A DNA stretch of 64,000 nt from assembly GCA_013350335.1 (NCBI GenBank), contig CM023533.1:32718869-32782868 (forward strand), in the 5' to 3' direction. This stretch comes from Chimonanthus salicifolius. Its lineage: Eukaryota; Streptophyta; Magnoliopsida; Laurales; Calycanthaceae. The position numbers and the translations under genes are program-made. Below the pieces are notes generated by a model. That model saw nothing but the letters and a program-made list of their open reading frames with translations, was not told where the DNA came from and did not search any database. Each line of letters starts with the position of its first letter. Positions within the stretch are counted from its first letter, which is position 1. Below, piece by piece: positions 1 to 12,424 of this stretch.

Positions 1-547
1 ATAAAAACCATCAAATAATGATATAATAGTAAGGAATGCATGTATCTATATAATTAAAGTAATCTAAATGAATTGAATTATACAAGGCGTGACCATAGTC
101 TAGCCCAAATTAAATAGAAAAGTTCAAGCTTTTTCAAAAACAACAAATCTATATTTTAAATACACTGAGTTTACCCGTCCATTTTTTGAGCTGGATCAAC
201 CGAGTTCGGGTTGAACCTATCCCAAGTTGCATCCCTACAAATCTACAATAGAGGGATTATTTCTTATATGATATCATGTTATGTTGGCTCGTGGACTACG
301 CGTGGCCTAATTTTGGCCCAATATTCTCACGTATTTTTGGAGCCAAGTAAACTTGGCAATGAGTTGGATCAGATCAGGTCTTATTTCACTTGAATTTATT
401 TCAGGTATTGTTAAAAATGTTAAGTCGGTCTGAATCTATTTCAAATTTGGGTCAAATTACTCATTTAACTAATTTGAGAATTTTCTAATGAGACACATAT
501 CAAGATTACTGTTTAAATAGATGTAAATCTTGTGTAATTGTTTGTGG
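1..547. other. gene-free AT-rich stretch with one MITE-like end
   Basis: No coding region is supported. At about 180-233 the sequence reads towards a terminus that, on the minus strand, begins GTAGGGATGCAACTTGGGAT. The same type of end occurs near 12043, 44425 and 49094 in this window, so this is probably one end of a MITE whose other end lies outside the window or has decayed. Confidence 0.4.
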
Positions 548-1517
548 CAGGGGTCGAAATATCGGCCGCAATATCGGCCGATAAGTTTCTCTCTCCTCTG
601 ATATTTGCATTTTATTGCATTTTGGTCCGAAAAGTTTATGTTAATTTCAGAAATTTTGGGGCTTCTTGAAAATGTAATTTTTTTCATTAAATATCGATCA
701 TATACATATTCATATTATTTATTTAAGTTTCGAATACGATTAATATTAAAATTAACAATAAAATGAAGAGAAATAATAAAAAAAATTCTATCACTTGTTA
801 ACCTAACATCTATGCATGTTACATCCATCTCAAATTCCAATTGTAAATGTCATTGACAAATTCATCTTAAATTGTACTTCTTAAATTTAATTTGACCCTC
901 GCATTTATAATCGACATCTAATTAAAGAAATATTTGACCATCAATAACATAAGTCTCTTAGGAAATAAAAGTACAAAATAAAAATCAAAATACCAAATTC
1001 TAGAAAGTAAGATCCCAATTTTAATAAAAATCTATTAAAAATTATGAAAAAGTATGTAAGAAATTTATAATTTAGTGATTAGTATTATGATTTTTTCAAA
1101 TGTTTGTTGTATTTTAATCTATCTAATTTTTTAAATTCTTAATCTTAGAGGCAAAAAATTTAATGGATTTAAAGATAATATATTAAATCTAATAATAATG
1201 ATTGGTGCTAATACTTCAAAGTTGAAAACTTGAAATCACTTGAGTTTCACCAAATACATCAAAACTGTGAAAAACCGTGAAAATGGTAATATCGGTTTTT
1301 GTTTTTTATAAAAAAAAAAAATCAAATAAATTTTAAATACCGATTTTTATACATATTGGCCGATATGGTGACTGATGTTACGGACCATTTATCGGTCATA
1401 TCGGTCGATAAACTTTATATACGGCCGATACATAATGTATCGACTGGTACGGTGCGTCCAGAAAATCTACTACATATCAGCCGATACGCGATGCATTGGC
1501 CGATATCTCAACCCCTG
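548..1517. mobile_element. non-autonomous hAT-like element, ATCGGCCGAT family
   Basis: The element begins CAGGGGTCGAAATATCGGCC and ends with the inverted counterpart (..GATATCTCAACCCCTG). It is flanked by 8-bp direct repeats, gtttgtgg at 540-547 and atttgtgg at 1518-1525 (one mismatch), the duplication size typical of hAT elements. Both ends carry clusters of the palindrome ATCGGCCGAT, while the middle is plain AT-rich DNA. No transposase coding is visible, so it would depend on an enzyme from elsewhere. Two related copies lie at 48381-48897 and 61294-61821. The hAT assignment rests on terminus and TSD length only. Confidence 0.7.
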
Positions 1518-3597
1518 ATTTGTGGTGTATATTGAGGCAATAGTCAAGTTGGTCGAACTATCAATTAATAAACGAGTTTAGATTACGTTTATTCATTTAA
1601 TAAATAGATTGAATTGAGCCGAATCAAAATTTATTAGGTTGAAGGCCAAACTTTTAAAATGCCTAATCAGAAATCCATGCAGCACAAGGACTCATATTTA
1701 GACAAAATGACATATATGATTGATACATACAGTAAATAAATAAAATAAAATAAATAACTTTGAGAATTTTATAATTTCAGTACAAGTTGATCAGACTGAA
1801 CAACAACCATAAACATTCAATACCCATAAAATGAAATGATTGAAGTTTACAAAGCTCTGATTGTAGTTTACAAAGCTTCAATAAACCATTTAATGTTGGC
1901 TGATGACTATTTATGCAACATGTGTAGTGTAGCAATTTCTGTGGCATGTATGAAATGAAGAATAACAATACACAGAACATTAATGAGAAGAGAATACTAT
2001 TGATGAACATTTTCAATACCAACTACCAATCATAAATCATACCCATGTGCAATTAAATCCCAATTAAAGAAGATAAAAAGAATAAATGAAAGATGAACAA
2101 AATAAGTATAAAGTCCAATGATGAAATGGGTTTTTACATACAAGTCTCAAATGCATAGAGAAATATAAAATGTCATCCGTGAGGGTTTTAGGCTGGATAT
2201 CCTACTGTTTCTCACACGTAAATTTAAAAATAAAATAAAATTATTAAATAGAGTGATGTTATATTTATTAGAAGGATTTTTTTATATAATCAATTAACTT
2301 ATAATTTTATTTTATTAAATTTTAGTCAATTTGAATGATTTTAATCTTGAAAAATATAAACTAATTTTCACTTACATATAATATAATACACAAGAAGATG
2401 ACACTTCTCTAAAATTGCTCTTTGGAACATTAGTATTTTTAATATTATAAAATTATATCCACACTTATTTTTTATACATCGGACTTAATTAAATACTTCA
2501 ATTATTATTTTTAAAATTATTCTTTGTATTTATTTTTCTTGAACTCATTCTATGGTAAAATTATATATATATATAAAAAAAAGCGCCCTTCAGCAAAGTA
2601 GCAAACTATTTCCATGCAAGAACTCTTACCATTCTAGAGACCCAACAATTTCCGAAACAAAGGCCTGTCTTATGTCTTTCTTTTTTTCATTTACTTTTCT
2701 TCTCGCCCTTTCTCTGCAATTCTCCTCGATTTGTGGGGCTGATACCCCAGATAAGAGGGCAGCAGTAGAGAGAGAAACCTTTGAGTTTTCTCTGCTTTAT
2801 CCAGTATCTCATTATAATTCAGAAAAGAAACTTAAAATTGTTTGAAAGTACCATATTCAATTCTTGGAATCATTTACCTTTTATTAAATAATCATAGTTA
2901 CAAGGAACTTCTTTCATATATCATGAATTAAAATATTTTTTCATACTTTTGATAGGATAAAGAGTTAATGAGATAGCTCTTTTAAAAATTCAATCAATGT
3001 AATACATAAAAAATCATAAGAAATACAATAAATGACATCCGTAATATTAGCAAACCAAACCATACCTCACAAAAATAATCCATTCTATGTCTTCTCCAAA
3101 CACTAGAAACCCATAAAAGTTGCCATCCAAAAGTAAGCTGCTGCGATCTTTCTCATTGAATTCACAATCATATAGAGTTCTAAGCAGTAGCCTTTGACTT
3201 TAGTAGCACGTATAAATAACCCTTATAATGAAATTATCATACATTTGAAAGAGCCCCTACATGAAATTATAATGACAAGAACAACTGTAACAATATAGAA
3301 ATAAGTCAAGTAATAAAGGTGATAGAATAGGTCTGTGTACGTTTCACTAGGCCTGTTAAAGAAGCTGACAAGAGGTTCTTTTTATTACTATGTTTCTCTA
3401 TCTTTTACTTATGGGTATGGGCTTTGGATTTTTGGGATTTGATTATTTTGATAATTGGGTTTTGGTTGGAACTTTGATTAACATAATGGGTATAATTGGG
3501 TTAGAAGTAGGAACATAGTTTGGTGGTGGGTTTGCATGAAGAGTTTGGAGGGTTGTATTCCTTTCATTTTTTTCTGAATTTTTTCTTTTTTTTCAGT
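1518..3597. other. gene-free AT-rich stretch downstream of the TPD1-like gene
   Basis: No gene can be supported. A short open frame at 2672-2845 on the plus strand begins with a hydrophobic signal-peptide-like stretch (MSFFFSFTFLLALSLQFSS), but it has no recognisable mature domain. The rest is AT-rich DNA without repeats I could define. Confidence 0.5.
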
Positions 3598-4357
3598 TCA
3601 GCAGAATCTAGCGGATTTGAATGAGAGTGGGTACATGAAGGAATTTGAATAAGTGAAACGGATAATCTGGCTACTCCTCAAAGATCTTCCTCCATTCACC
3701 AAGCAATCATCATAAGATAGCCTCTTGAATGTGTTTGGATTCACTATTCTTGCTGAAGCAAACCAACCACAGTGCAAGTGGATGTGGGAAGGAGCACAAC
3801 CAGAGACACAAGTGTTTGCAATTTCAACAACATATTGTGGGATACCTGTTGATGAACTCTTGCTCTGTGAAATGCTTATATCTCTGTTTGTACATACACC
3901 TGAGAAGAAAAAAATAAAGAAGAATGAAAAATAAAAAAGGTAAAATTTAAAAAGCTCACCCACATAAATTTAAAAAGCTCTCACCGTTTCCCAACATCTT
4001 TCTGCTTTTGAAATGAATGTAGACTGATTTTCCTTCTGATCTTGAAAGAGTATCTTCATATCCAACATGTTGCAGAATGTTTGAAGCTCCTGTCAACATA
4101 ATAAGAACATAAATAGTTTAGTTTGTCAAGTATGGGCGTTCTAGATTTTGTTCTTGCGTGTGAAAGGAAAGGGAAATATCTCATAAAATGGATTGAGAAC
4201 TCAGAAAAGCAAGTAAATGCAAAGATGTGCTCTGTTTTCTCTTGTTTCTTTTTTACGTACCTGAAAACAAGGAAGCACGGCACACGCAGCTGACTGGCAA
4301 CATCAAATAGATGATGATGAACACACAAGATGCTTTCAACAATAGATGACTTTTCAT
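3598..4357 (-). CDS. TPD1-like secreted cysteine-rich peptide (TAPETUM DETERMINANT 1 family)
   Basis: There are three exons on the minus strand, 4261-4357, 3985-4089 and 3598-3899, joined by GT-AG introns with phases that match. They give 167 residues, close to the usual TPD1 length. Residues 1 to about 28 form a signal peptide (MKSHLLLKASCVFIIIYLML). The conserved domain is in exon 3: an early Cys in VCTNRDISISQ, then ANTCVSGC, LHCGWF, the hallmark YDDCLVN, and a C-terminal Cys. All six family cysteines are present. TPD1 itself is a small secreted ligand for the receptor kinase EMS1/EXS and specifies tapetal cells in anthers; TPD1-like paralogues are also expressed elsewhere, so the exact role here is inference. 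The ATG was chosen because it directly begins the signal peptide. A GA tract lies about 57 bp upstream and a Mutator-like foldback starts about 317 bp upstream. No lesion is visible. Confidence 0.9.
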
Positions 4358-4409
4358 CCTTCTGTTCCTTCTGGCAAATCTATAAGATCAAATCAATCCT
4401 AATGATAAA

Positions 4410-4413
<4 letters not shown>

Positions 4414-4441
<28 letters not shown>
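4414..4441. repeat. (GA)14 microsatellite upstream of the TPD1-like gene
   Basis: An uninterrupted GA run lies about 57-84 bp upstream of the TPD1-like start codon, probably in the 5' UTR or core promoter. On the coding strand it reads as CT. CT/GA tracts here are common in plant promoters and may bind BBR/BPC-type GAGA factors (inference). Confidence 0.85.
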
Positions 4442-4444
<3 letters not shown>

Positions 4445-4673
4445 GGTTCTGTTTTTTGGGGACCTCTAGAATTATAAGGGAGAGATGATATTGGGAACCA
4501 AGCACGGAAGGAAAGCAGTAGGGAGGAGGGACTAGAAGAAACCAGGGGCCCCATTGAATCCTCTCATGGTTTGAATTGAATCCTCTACGCAGCCTACAAC
4601 TTTATTTTTGCCTAGACAAATCACAAAAACAATCACGTTATAATAAATTTTCAATAAATTCTTAATAAAATCA

Positions 4674-6771
4674 GGGTGTCCATATAGACACCGATGCTTT
4701 CTGCCACCGGACACCGAATTTTAGATTTTAGGTGAAAATTACCATTCTGCCCTTCACGCATGAAGGAATCGATCGGTTGATTCCCGAATGGGTGAAAGAA
4801 AACAGCAAAACCGATCGATCGCACGATGCAACGATCGATCCGTTTTCAAATGAAAAAATCAGCAGCGTAACAGATCGATCGCACGATGGATCTGTTTAAA
4901 AATAATTATATTATTTAAATAATAAAATTTTCTTTAAAACTTTACACTTATTTTTTAAGCACTGTGTATTTCCAAAATTTCTCAAATTGAATATCTAGAC
5001 TAATTAAAATAATCTGATAAAAATACCTTAAGACTTCAAGGTCTTTTGACACTCCTAAATATTTAAAACACAGTATTTTACAAATAAGGGTATCCTAGGG
5101 TATGTCAAAAACACATTTAGGAGTGTTAAAAGACCTTGAAGTCTTAAAGTATTTTTATCAAGTTATCGTAATTAGTCCGGATATTTAATTTGAGAAATTT
5201 TAAAAATACACAGTGCTTAAAAAATAACGTTAAAGTTTTATCTTTCCTTTAAAACTTTATACTTGTTTTTTAAGCACTGTGTATTTCCAAAATTTCTCAA
5301 ATTGAATATCTAGACTAATTAAAATAATCTGATAAAAATACCTTAAGACTTCAAGGTCTTTTGATACTCCTAAATATTTAAAACACAGTATTTTACAAAT
5401 AAAGGTATCCTTAGGGTATGTCAAAAACACATTTAGGAGTGTTAAAAGACCTTGAAGTCTTAAAGTATTTTTATCAGGTTATCGTAATTAGTCTGGATAT
5501 TTAATTTGAGAAAATTTAAAAATACATAGTGCTTAAAAAATAACGTTAAAGTTTTATCTTTCCTTTAAAACTTTACACTTGTTTTTTAAGCATTGTGTGT
5601 TTTCAAAATTTCTCAAATTTAATATCTGGACTAATTAAAATAATCTGATAAAAATAACTTAAGACTTCAAGGTCTTTTGACACTCCTAAATATTTAAAAC
5701 ACAGTATTTTACAAATAAAGGTATCCCTAGGTATGTCAAAAACACATTTAGGAGTGTCAAAAGACCTTGAAATCTTAAAGTATTTTTATCAGGTTATCGT
5801 AATTAGTCCGGATATTGAATTTAAGAAATTTTGAAAATACACAGTGCCTAAGAAATAACTTTAAAGTTTTATCTTTCCTTTAAAACTTTAAAGTTATTTC
5901 TTAGGCACTGTGTATTTTCAAAATTTCTGAAATTCAATATCCGAACTAATTACGATAACCTGATAAAAATACTTTAAGACTTCAAGGTCTTTTAACACTC
6001 CTAAATGTGTTTTTGACATACCCTAGGATACCCTTATTTGTAAAATACTGTGTTTTAAATATTTAGGAGTGTCAAAAGACCTTGAAGTCTTAAGTTATTT
6101 TTATCCGATTATTTTAATTAGTCCAGATATTAAATTTGAAAAATTTTGAAAACACACTATGCTTAAAAAACAAGTGTAAAGTTTTAAAGGAAAGATAAAA
6201 CTTTAATGTTATTTTTTAAGCACTGTGTATTTTTAAAATTTCTCAAATTAAATATCCAGACTAATTACGATAACCTGATAAAAATACTTTAAGACTTCAA
6301 GGTCTTTTAACACTCCTAAATGTGTTTTTGACATACCCTAGGGATACCCTTATTTGTAAAATACTGTGTTTTAAATATTTAGGAGTGTCAAAAGACCTTG
6401 AAGTCTTAAGGTATTTTTATCAGATTATTTTAATGAGTCTAGATATTCAATTTGAGAAATTTTGGAAATACACAGTGCTTAAAAAACAAGTGTAAAGTTT
6501 TAAAGGAAATTTTATTATTTAAATAATATAATTATTTTTAAACAGATCGATCGCACGATCGTGCGATCGATCTGTTACGCTGCTGATTTTTTCATTTGAA
6601 AACGGATCGATCGCTGCATCGTGTGATCGATCGGTTTTGCTGTTTTCTTTCACCCGTTCGGGAATCAACCGATCGATTCCTTCATGCGTGAAGGGCAGAA
6701 TGGTAATTTTCACCTAAAATCTAAAATTCGGTGTCTGCTGGCAAAAAGCATCGGTGTCTATATGGGCACCC
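4674..6771. mobile_element. Mutator-like foldback element with nested inverted and tandem repeats
   Basis: Left end GGGTGTCCATATAGACACCG and the inverted right end (minus strand GGGTGCCCATATAGACACCG) are nearly identical. The element is flanked by a perfect 9-bp duplication, ATAAAATCA, at 4665-4673 and 6772-6780; 9 bp is the hallmark of Mutator-like elements. Terminal arms of about 240 bp are rich in CGATCG palindromes. Inside are about five copies of a roughly 315-bp unit, three in one orientation (about 4935-5880) and two in the opposite one (about 5880-6510), meeting near 5878. Each unit is itself an imperfect palindrome (AAGCACTGTG.. against ..CACAGTGCTT; AAGACTTCAAGGTCTTTT against its complement). 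No transposase is encoded; open frames in it are repeat shadows. Confidence 0.85.
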
Positions 6772-6780
6772 ATAAAATCA

Positions 6781-8560
6781 TGTTAAAAACATGATAAATG
6801 GTAATATTATGATAATATCCATATAAATTCATGATAAATTATCAGTAAATTCCTTATTACTATTCTATTTTATTAATAATTTATATTTATTTTATTTTTT
6901 AAATATTATATTTTTCATAATATTTTCTCATTAATTTTCTAATAAAAATTTAAAAATATCGCAATATTAAAAGTAAGGCAGCATCCATTTAATAACCAAT
7001 GGCAGATGCTTTTTCCTCATTTCTCCAGTACTCTGTCCGTGCCAGTCGGTTGTATGGCTAAGTTAGCCACCAATAACATGAAACATTACACCTTCTCTAA
7101 AGACCATAAATGCCCAATAATAGTGTTTTAAAGTTCTGAAAATGGATTATGATTATGTTGGATTCATTTGTAACAAATTAAACAAGAGAGGAAACCAGAG
7201 CCCTCACTTTACAAGTTCATTTATGTTCTCATTTAAACCAGTTCTTTCCTATTCTCAAACATAATTCTTAAAAAAGGATTTTTAAAAACACTATGATTTT
7301 AAAAACATTAAATTTGTATCAGAGTGTCTTCAAAATTTTAATTTGATAATTTTTAGGGCCAAGTTTATTGGGTTTAATATAAAAAAAATCATATACATAG
7401 TTTTTTATTAAAATTTCACTAAAATTTAAAGGCCGAGATTATATGATTTGAATCAATGTTTTAAAATCCAACCGGTGGAATGATCCGTTTTGGAGGAAGG
7501 ATGGGTTAAATAAAGTTCAACCGGGTTGACCTGTAGCCAAATCCGATCATACATGTGCTATCAATATAAAATTATAATTAATATTAAATTATTAACTAAG
7601 GTTATATTTCATAAAAATATATTTTTTCTCTCACAAACACAATTATAAATATAAAAAATTAATAACAAAAAATCATCAAAAGAACCAACATTTTCATCTT
7701 CATTTTCTTCATTTAAAGAAATCAAGGGTTTTTAAGCGTCAAGGGTCACGGGTTTATTAGAAAAACTAGATTGACCCATGGGTCACAGAAGATTTTTAAT
7801 TCAGAAAGATTTTTAAATGATTCGACCCGTGTTTCAGTTGGGTCAACCCATGGGTCAAGTCAAGTTTGATAAAATTTATTTGAATTATCAATTGACTAGT
7901 GAAACTTTATTTATTTTATATCAATATAATAAGATATATAATTCATCTAATAATGTATCTCATTAGCATGTCTGATTAATGTCTCATTAGGTTAGTGTGT
8001 TAACACTTTAATGATTCTATAATTTGAAGGAAATTAAATAATTAGTGTTTTAAACAAATGCGAAGAGATTAGTATCTTGTGAAACATAGAACACTCGTTT
8101 TGTAAAAGGTAGTACAAAATGGGTGGACTCGTGTGAAAGATTAAGGGCACAGAGTACAGACATCCCTCAAGTTTTGTTCATTCGTGTGACAGTACTCGTG
8201 AACGACAATTGCTGTTAGGTTTTATAGGGTTTACAGAAGTACGGTCCGATGTTTGATAAGTGTGAGAAAAAAAATATAAATTCCTGTCCATGTGAAATTT
8301 TTTCCTACAGACAAAAACAACGAAGAAGAAAGAAAGGTGAGAAAAGCTAAGTCCTTTCTTTTTCTGAAAATTTTCATGGCTTTTCAATGCTTTCGTAACA
8401 TCACATTGTCTGAATATATTTGGATGATTCTACATTTCTATGCAAATAAATAAAGAAATTTGGCATTCGTACCTTTGAATTCAATATTCTCGTAGATCTT
8501 TAAAAATATCTATATGTCTGGCATTTTAAATGTTTGAAAAGAATGCGTTGATTTATATTG
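6781..8560. other. gene-free intergenic stretch with a degenerate dispersed repeat
   Basis: No coding region is supported. About 7480-7620 contains a segment (GATGGGTTAAATAAAGTTCA) that recurs in diverged form at about 19910-20010, so both are copies of one old dispersed repeat. Several GGGTCAACCCATGGGTCA-like stretches occur at 7740-7860. Confidence 0.4.
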
Positions 8561-8855
8561 ATTTCTGTTTGTCTTCTATTATTATTATTAGTTTGTCTTT
8601 CTGATAGGAGCTTTCCTTCCAACTCGTTATTATTAGTTCGGCTTTTTGGTAGGAGGTTTCCTTCCAACTCTTATTTGTAATTTTAGTTGTTTTCTTATCT
8701 ATATTTGCATATGGTACTTTTATCTTCTGGTGGGAGATTTCCTTCTAACTCTTGTTTGTAATTTTAGTTGTTTTCTTTTCTATATTTGCATATGGTACTT
8801 TTATCTATTAATATATGAACCGTTTCAAAAAAGAAAAAGAAAAAAGAATTCATAA
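8560..8855 (+). mobile_element. LINE 3'-end remnant with internal tandem duplication
   Basis: The end (about 8795-8850) reads ATCTATTAATATATGAACCG followed by an A-rich tail. It matches the 3' end of the better-defined LINE at 22024-23283 (ATCTATTAATGTATGAACCA plus A tail). A segment of about 85-90 bp with TTTGTAATTTTAGTTGTTTTC is present twice in tandem (about 8640-8720 and 8728-8806), and a shorter third partial copy precedes it. No TSD was found. The open frame across it is the repeat, not a gene. Confidence 0.55.
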
Positions 8856-11800
8856 ATCATCCACCGATAACATGAACAATATTCTCGGGTTTCACATTTG
8901 TTCACATGGGATCAATGGTCCTCATCCATTATAAAGTTTATGTAGAAAATCTTCAGCCATTTCCAAATATGAATATGAAAAGGGAGAAATGTTGAGCAGG
9001 TTCAGGTAAGGTTGGTGGTTGGGTATCTGGGTCAGATTCGAATTAGATTGATCAAATAAGGGGTAGCAAGTATGGGCTGGATGTCTTAATTGTGTACTCT
9101 CACTCCAACCTATCATATTGGTTGGTGGTTTCAAACAGGAATTCTCATATATATTATACATCGTATCCCCTCTATGCTGATGGTGATGGTCCAATAAAAA
9201 TATATAATCTTAATATTTTTGTCCATAAAAATTATCTTGAAAGGTAAAAAAGGTGATAAAATTTTAAGGGTTTATAAAACACGACTCCATCGATCCAACT
9301 AAAATTATTTTTTGTAGACCTACAAGTTCTAATTAAGACTTGTTCAATAGAACCATCACCATCATCATTGGTGAATCTTAGATAGGTAGGCTCATGAAGG
9401 GTGCATGAGATCCAACTTTGGTTTGTGGGACCATCAGTAAACTTAATGGATCCAACTCTTTCCTCCCACCCATCTACTCTAATGAATTATACTCGTAATT
9501 AATTTGACATCAATTGATTATTTAAATCCATTAATCTAATCCAATGAATTTTTAATATCAGATAAATGTAAAATTTTTAGGGTCTTTAAAAATATAACTT
9601 CTCTTTTTCAATAAAAGTAAAATTTTTTAGGCGCCATAGCAACTCACCCATTCAAAGCACACTCAAGTAGTGTCCATTGGTTGTTTTCACAAAAGTCTAA
9701 TGAGATCTGTCCTTAGGAGTTAATATATATAGGGGGTCATATATATGACAAAAATTCTAGTGAGTGAGTCTAACTTGAATTGATGGGATCTCGAGTGAAG
9801 TAAGTCAATAAGTTTTATTAAGATTTTTCAAGTTAAATTTGAATTTAAGTTAGTTATATGTATATATATATATATAGTTACACCTTAGAAATCAAATGTT
9901 GTTTCACATAGATGATTTTTTTTTTTCATTTTATCGTACATTAGAATTATATATATTTAAATTTTAAAAACTCTAATATGTACTAAGTCAAGGTTGTCTT
10001 TTATGACAATAGTGATAATGATAGGTTTAAAAAATTGAACTATTCTTTCTCTTTTGGTGATATGACAATATTACATTATTATTTAGAAGTCAAAGTCTTT
10101 CAAACTCATCATTCAATCCAAGTAAACCCATTAAAGTGTTTATTCAATGCTGAAGATTACTAAATGACAATTATAAATATTTTAATCTAAATTTTAAAAA
10201 TAAAATAATTTTAATAATTAATTTAATATTAATTGAATTCTACACATGACTTCGTGCTTGGATATTAAAAACACTAAAGCCTTTGATAATAATAATAGAT
10301 TTTAAACATTGTTTATATTATCTATGTGGAGATTTAGTAGTGGTAGAATACACATATATAATTAATATATATTAATAGTAATATTAAAATTATAATTATG
10401 AAAGTTATTATAATTTAATAATAAAGACATTTATTTTAACATATGAAAATTGGCTACACAGGCAAGAATTCTTTTGAGATCGGTGGTCTTTGATTTTGGT
10501 TACTTTTAATATAAAAGACTCACTCATCCTAATATTATTGTTATGCATAGATTATGAGGTTTAGATATTTTTAAAAATTAATAAAATTAGTAAAATTACT
10601 TTCACTTACACACCATACTTTAAAAAATATATATATATATATATTAAAATTATAATCGCTTTCAAAGGTGCCATCTATGTCTCATCATCCGATGGCAAGG
10701 CGATTAATGTTCTCGTCCACGTAGCAGTATAGGGTCTGGTAGCTAGAGCATGGGATTGGGAGGACCAGAGGAGGGTCCGTGACATCTCCTCAGTAATACT
10801 GATTTCCTTGTCAGACTTTGTTCTTGTTTTAGGGAGAAAAAAGAAAAGAAGTTTACCATCTTTCACAGACACAAGGCGTAGTATACGTTGCGTTTGAAAT
10901 CGGCTTGCCCAAGCGTTCAAATCGGCTGAATCGAAATCTTTTGGTTTAACGGTCTATTCAATACTCAAAATAGTTAATATAATAAAATCTGTATCAAATA
11001 AATATTTAGAGATCTTACACTCGTATAATTTCACTATTTTCTCAATTTAACTAGTGTTGTTTGAATCAAGTTGAATTTAATTTGAAAATTAACTTTTGAA
11101 TATACTATTTTCTCAATTTAACTAGTGTTTGTTTGAATCAAAGTTGAATTTAATTTGAAAATTAACTTTTGACTTATATTCAAACACCATTCTTCTCAAA
11201 ACGTAGTAGAATTGTATAGTTACTGCTGGATTGAGAATCTCGTGCATAAGTTTGAACTAACCCAATCAAAAGTTGAGCTCTAGCTGATGTGAGGTTTAAG
11301 TCATATTTTGGGTGCGACCACAGTTCTAAATATTAACATACATACTTTAGTTTAGGGTTTTTTTTAATGATGCTGCAGATGCCAAATTACCAATGCCAAT
11401 ATTTGCCTCCTTTGTTAACCATCTGCAGGGACATAAAACCTTGATATATAGATATCTTCTAGTTTTTCTATTTGAAATTTCTTCAGCTTATATATTTGGC
11501 TTATGAAAAAAATGATTGACACCTAACTCTTAAATTCATAGCCACTTAGTACTAGGTGAATGAAGAAGTCGCTAAATGACGCAAGACGATTTCTCAGTCA
11601 CCTAACAATTTTGACGTTTTCTTTTTCTCTTTCTTTCAGAATATGTAAAAATCTCTCAATTTATATACATCAATTAAAACTATAGAGAATGGTCTGTTTG
11701 ATGTTTTCTTTTTCTCTATTTTTGAGAGTATATAAAAATCTCTCAATCTATATACATCAATTAAAATTATAGAAAGTGGTCCTTTGAAATTGAACGCAAA

Positions 11801-12042
11801 TTGATTAGCCAATTATAGTGTTGACTGACGTTAAATCGTCTTCAGACGTCTTCAAATTTCCTAGTCCTGTAGGCATTTTCCCAACAAAAATTGAATGCAT
11901 GAGTTTGCTATCAGAGTTGGGGACACACTTCACATTCCTCCAAATTTCATCTTTAAACGTCCAGCTAAGAGCCAGTTGGCAGTCCATATTTTTTACCTTG
12001 AGGAACGGGCATTCTCTCTCCAAATTAATTGTAAAAGTCAGA
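8856..12042. other. gene-free intergenic stretch with two local tandem duplications
   Basis: No gene is supported. Two short tandem duplications are visible: about 68 bp at 11036-11170 (TTCTCAATTTAACTAGTGTT repeated) and about 88 bp at 11612-11785 (AATCTCTCAATYTATATACA repeated). Open frames at 8922-9194, 10675-10920 and 11805-12089 lack recognisable domains, flanking splice structure or family resemblance. Confidence 0.45.
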
Positions 12043-12424
12043 AAGGGTTGCAATTAGGGTCGAAGCGGGTCGAATTTCTTAAAATCTAATTCGACTAAAG
12101 TTGATATATATGGAATCTGACTCGAACTCTCAACTCGAAGTTCACAATCCAATCCGACCCGAATTCTAACTCGAATCAATCCAAATTCTAATCTGACCCG
12201 AATTCTGAACCCATTTTAACCTTATTTTTGTCGGATCGGATTGAGCCGGTTCAGGTCGAGTTAACTTGTAAAATTCTCAACTGACCCAATCCGAATTCAT
12301 ACAAATTTTTATCTTTTTGATCCGACTTGACCCGCTGATCCGAAGTTCTCAACTCGACCCGCATGGTTTCTCAAGTCGGATCATGCAAGTCGGGCTCAAA
12401 ACCCAAACTCGAGTTGCAACCCTA
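12043..12424. mobile_element. MITE-like repeat with short inverted ends and CGACCCGAATT reiterations
   Basis: It begins AAGGGTTGCAATTAGGGTCG and ends ..CTCGAGTTGCAACCCTA, giving an inverted terminus AGGGTTGCAA. The interior is made of loose reiterations of CCGACCCGAATTCTAACTCG. A convincing TSD was not found. The terminus resembles the ends near 233, 44425 and 49094, which suggests one hAT-like MITE superfamily. Confidence 0.5.

Noticed and set aside
2552..2845. Frame with signal-peptide-like segment
   Set aside because: There is no mature cysteine pattern or homologous domain, and the N-terminal half is AT-repeat derived; kept only as a note in the gene-free stretch.
6519..6713. Open frame with repeated DRSHD motifs
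   Set aside because: It lies wholly within the terminal arm of the foldback element and reflects the CGATCG reiterations.
10675..10920. 81-residue minus-strand frame
   Set aside because: No domain, no signal, no flanking exon structure; considered a chance frame or an unrecognisable relic.
11805..12089. Overlapping frames on both strands, one with weakly LRR-like text (GKMPTGLGNLKT)
   Set aside because: The resemblance is too short, there is no repeat register, and no kinase or LRR context is nearby.
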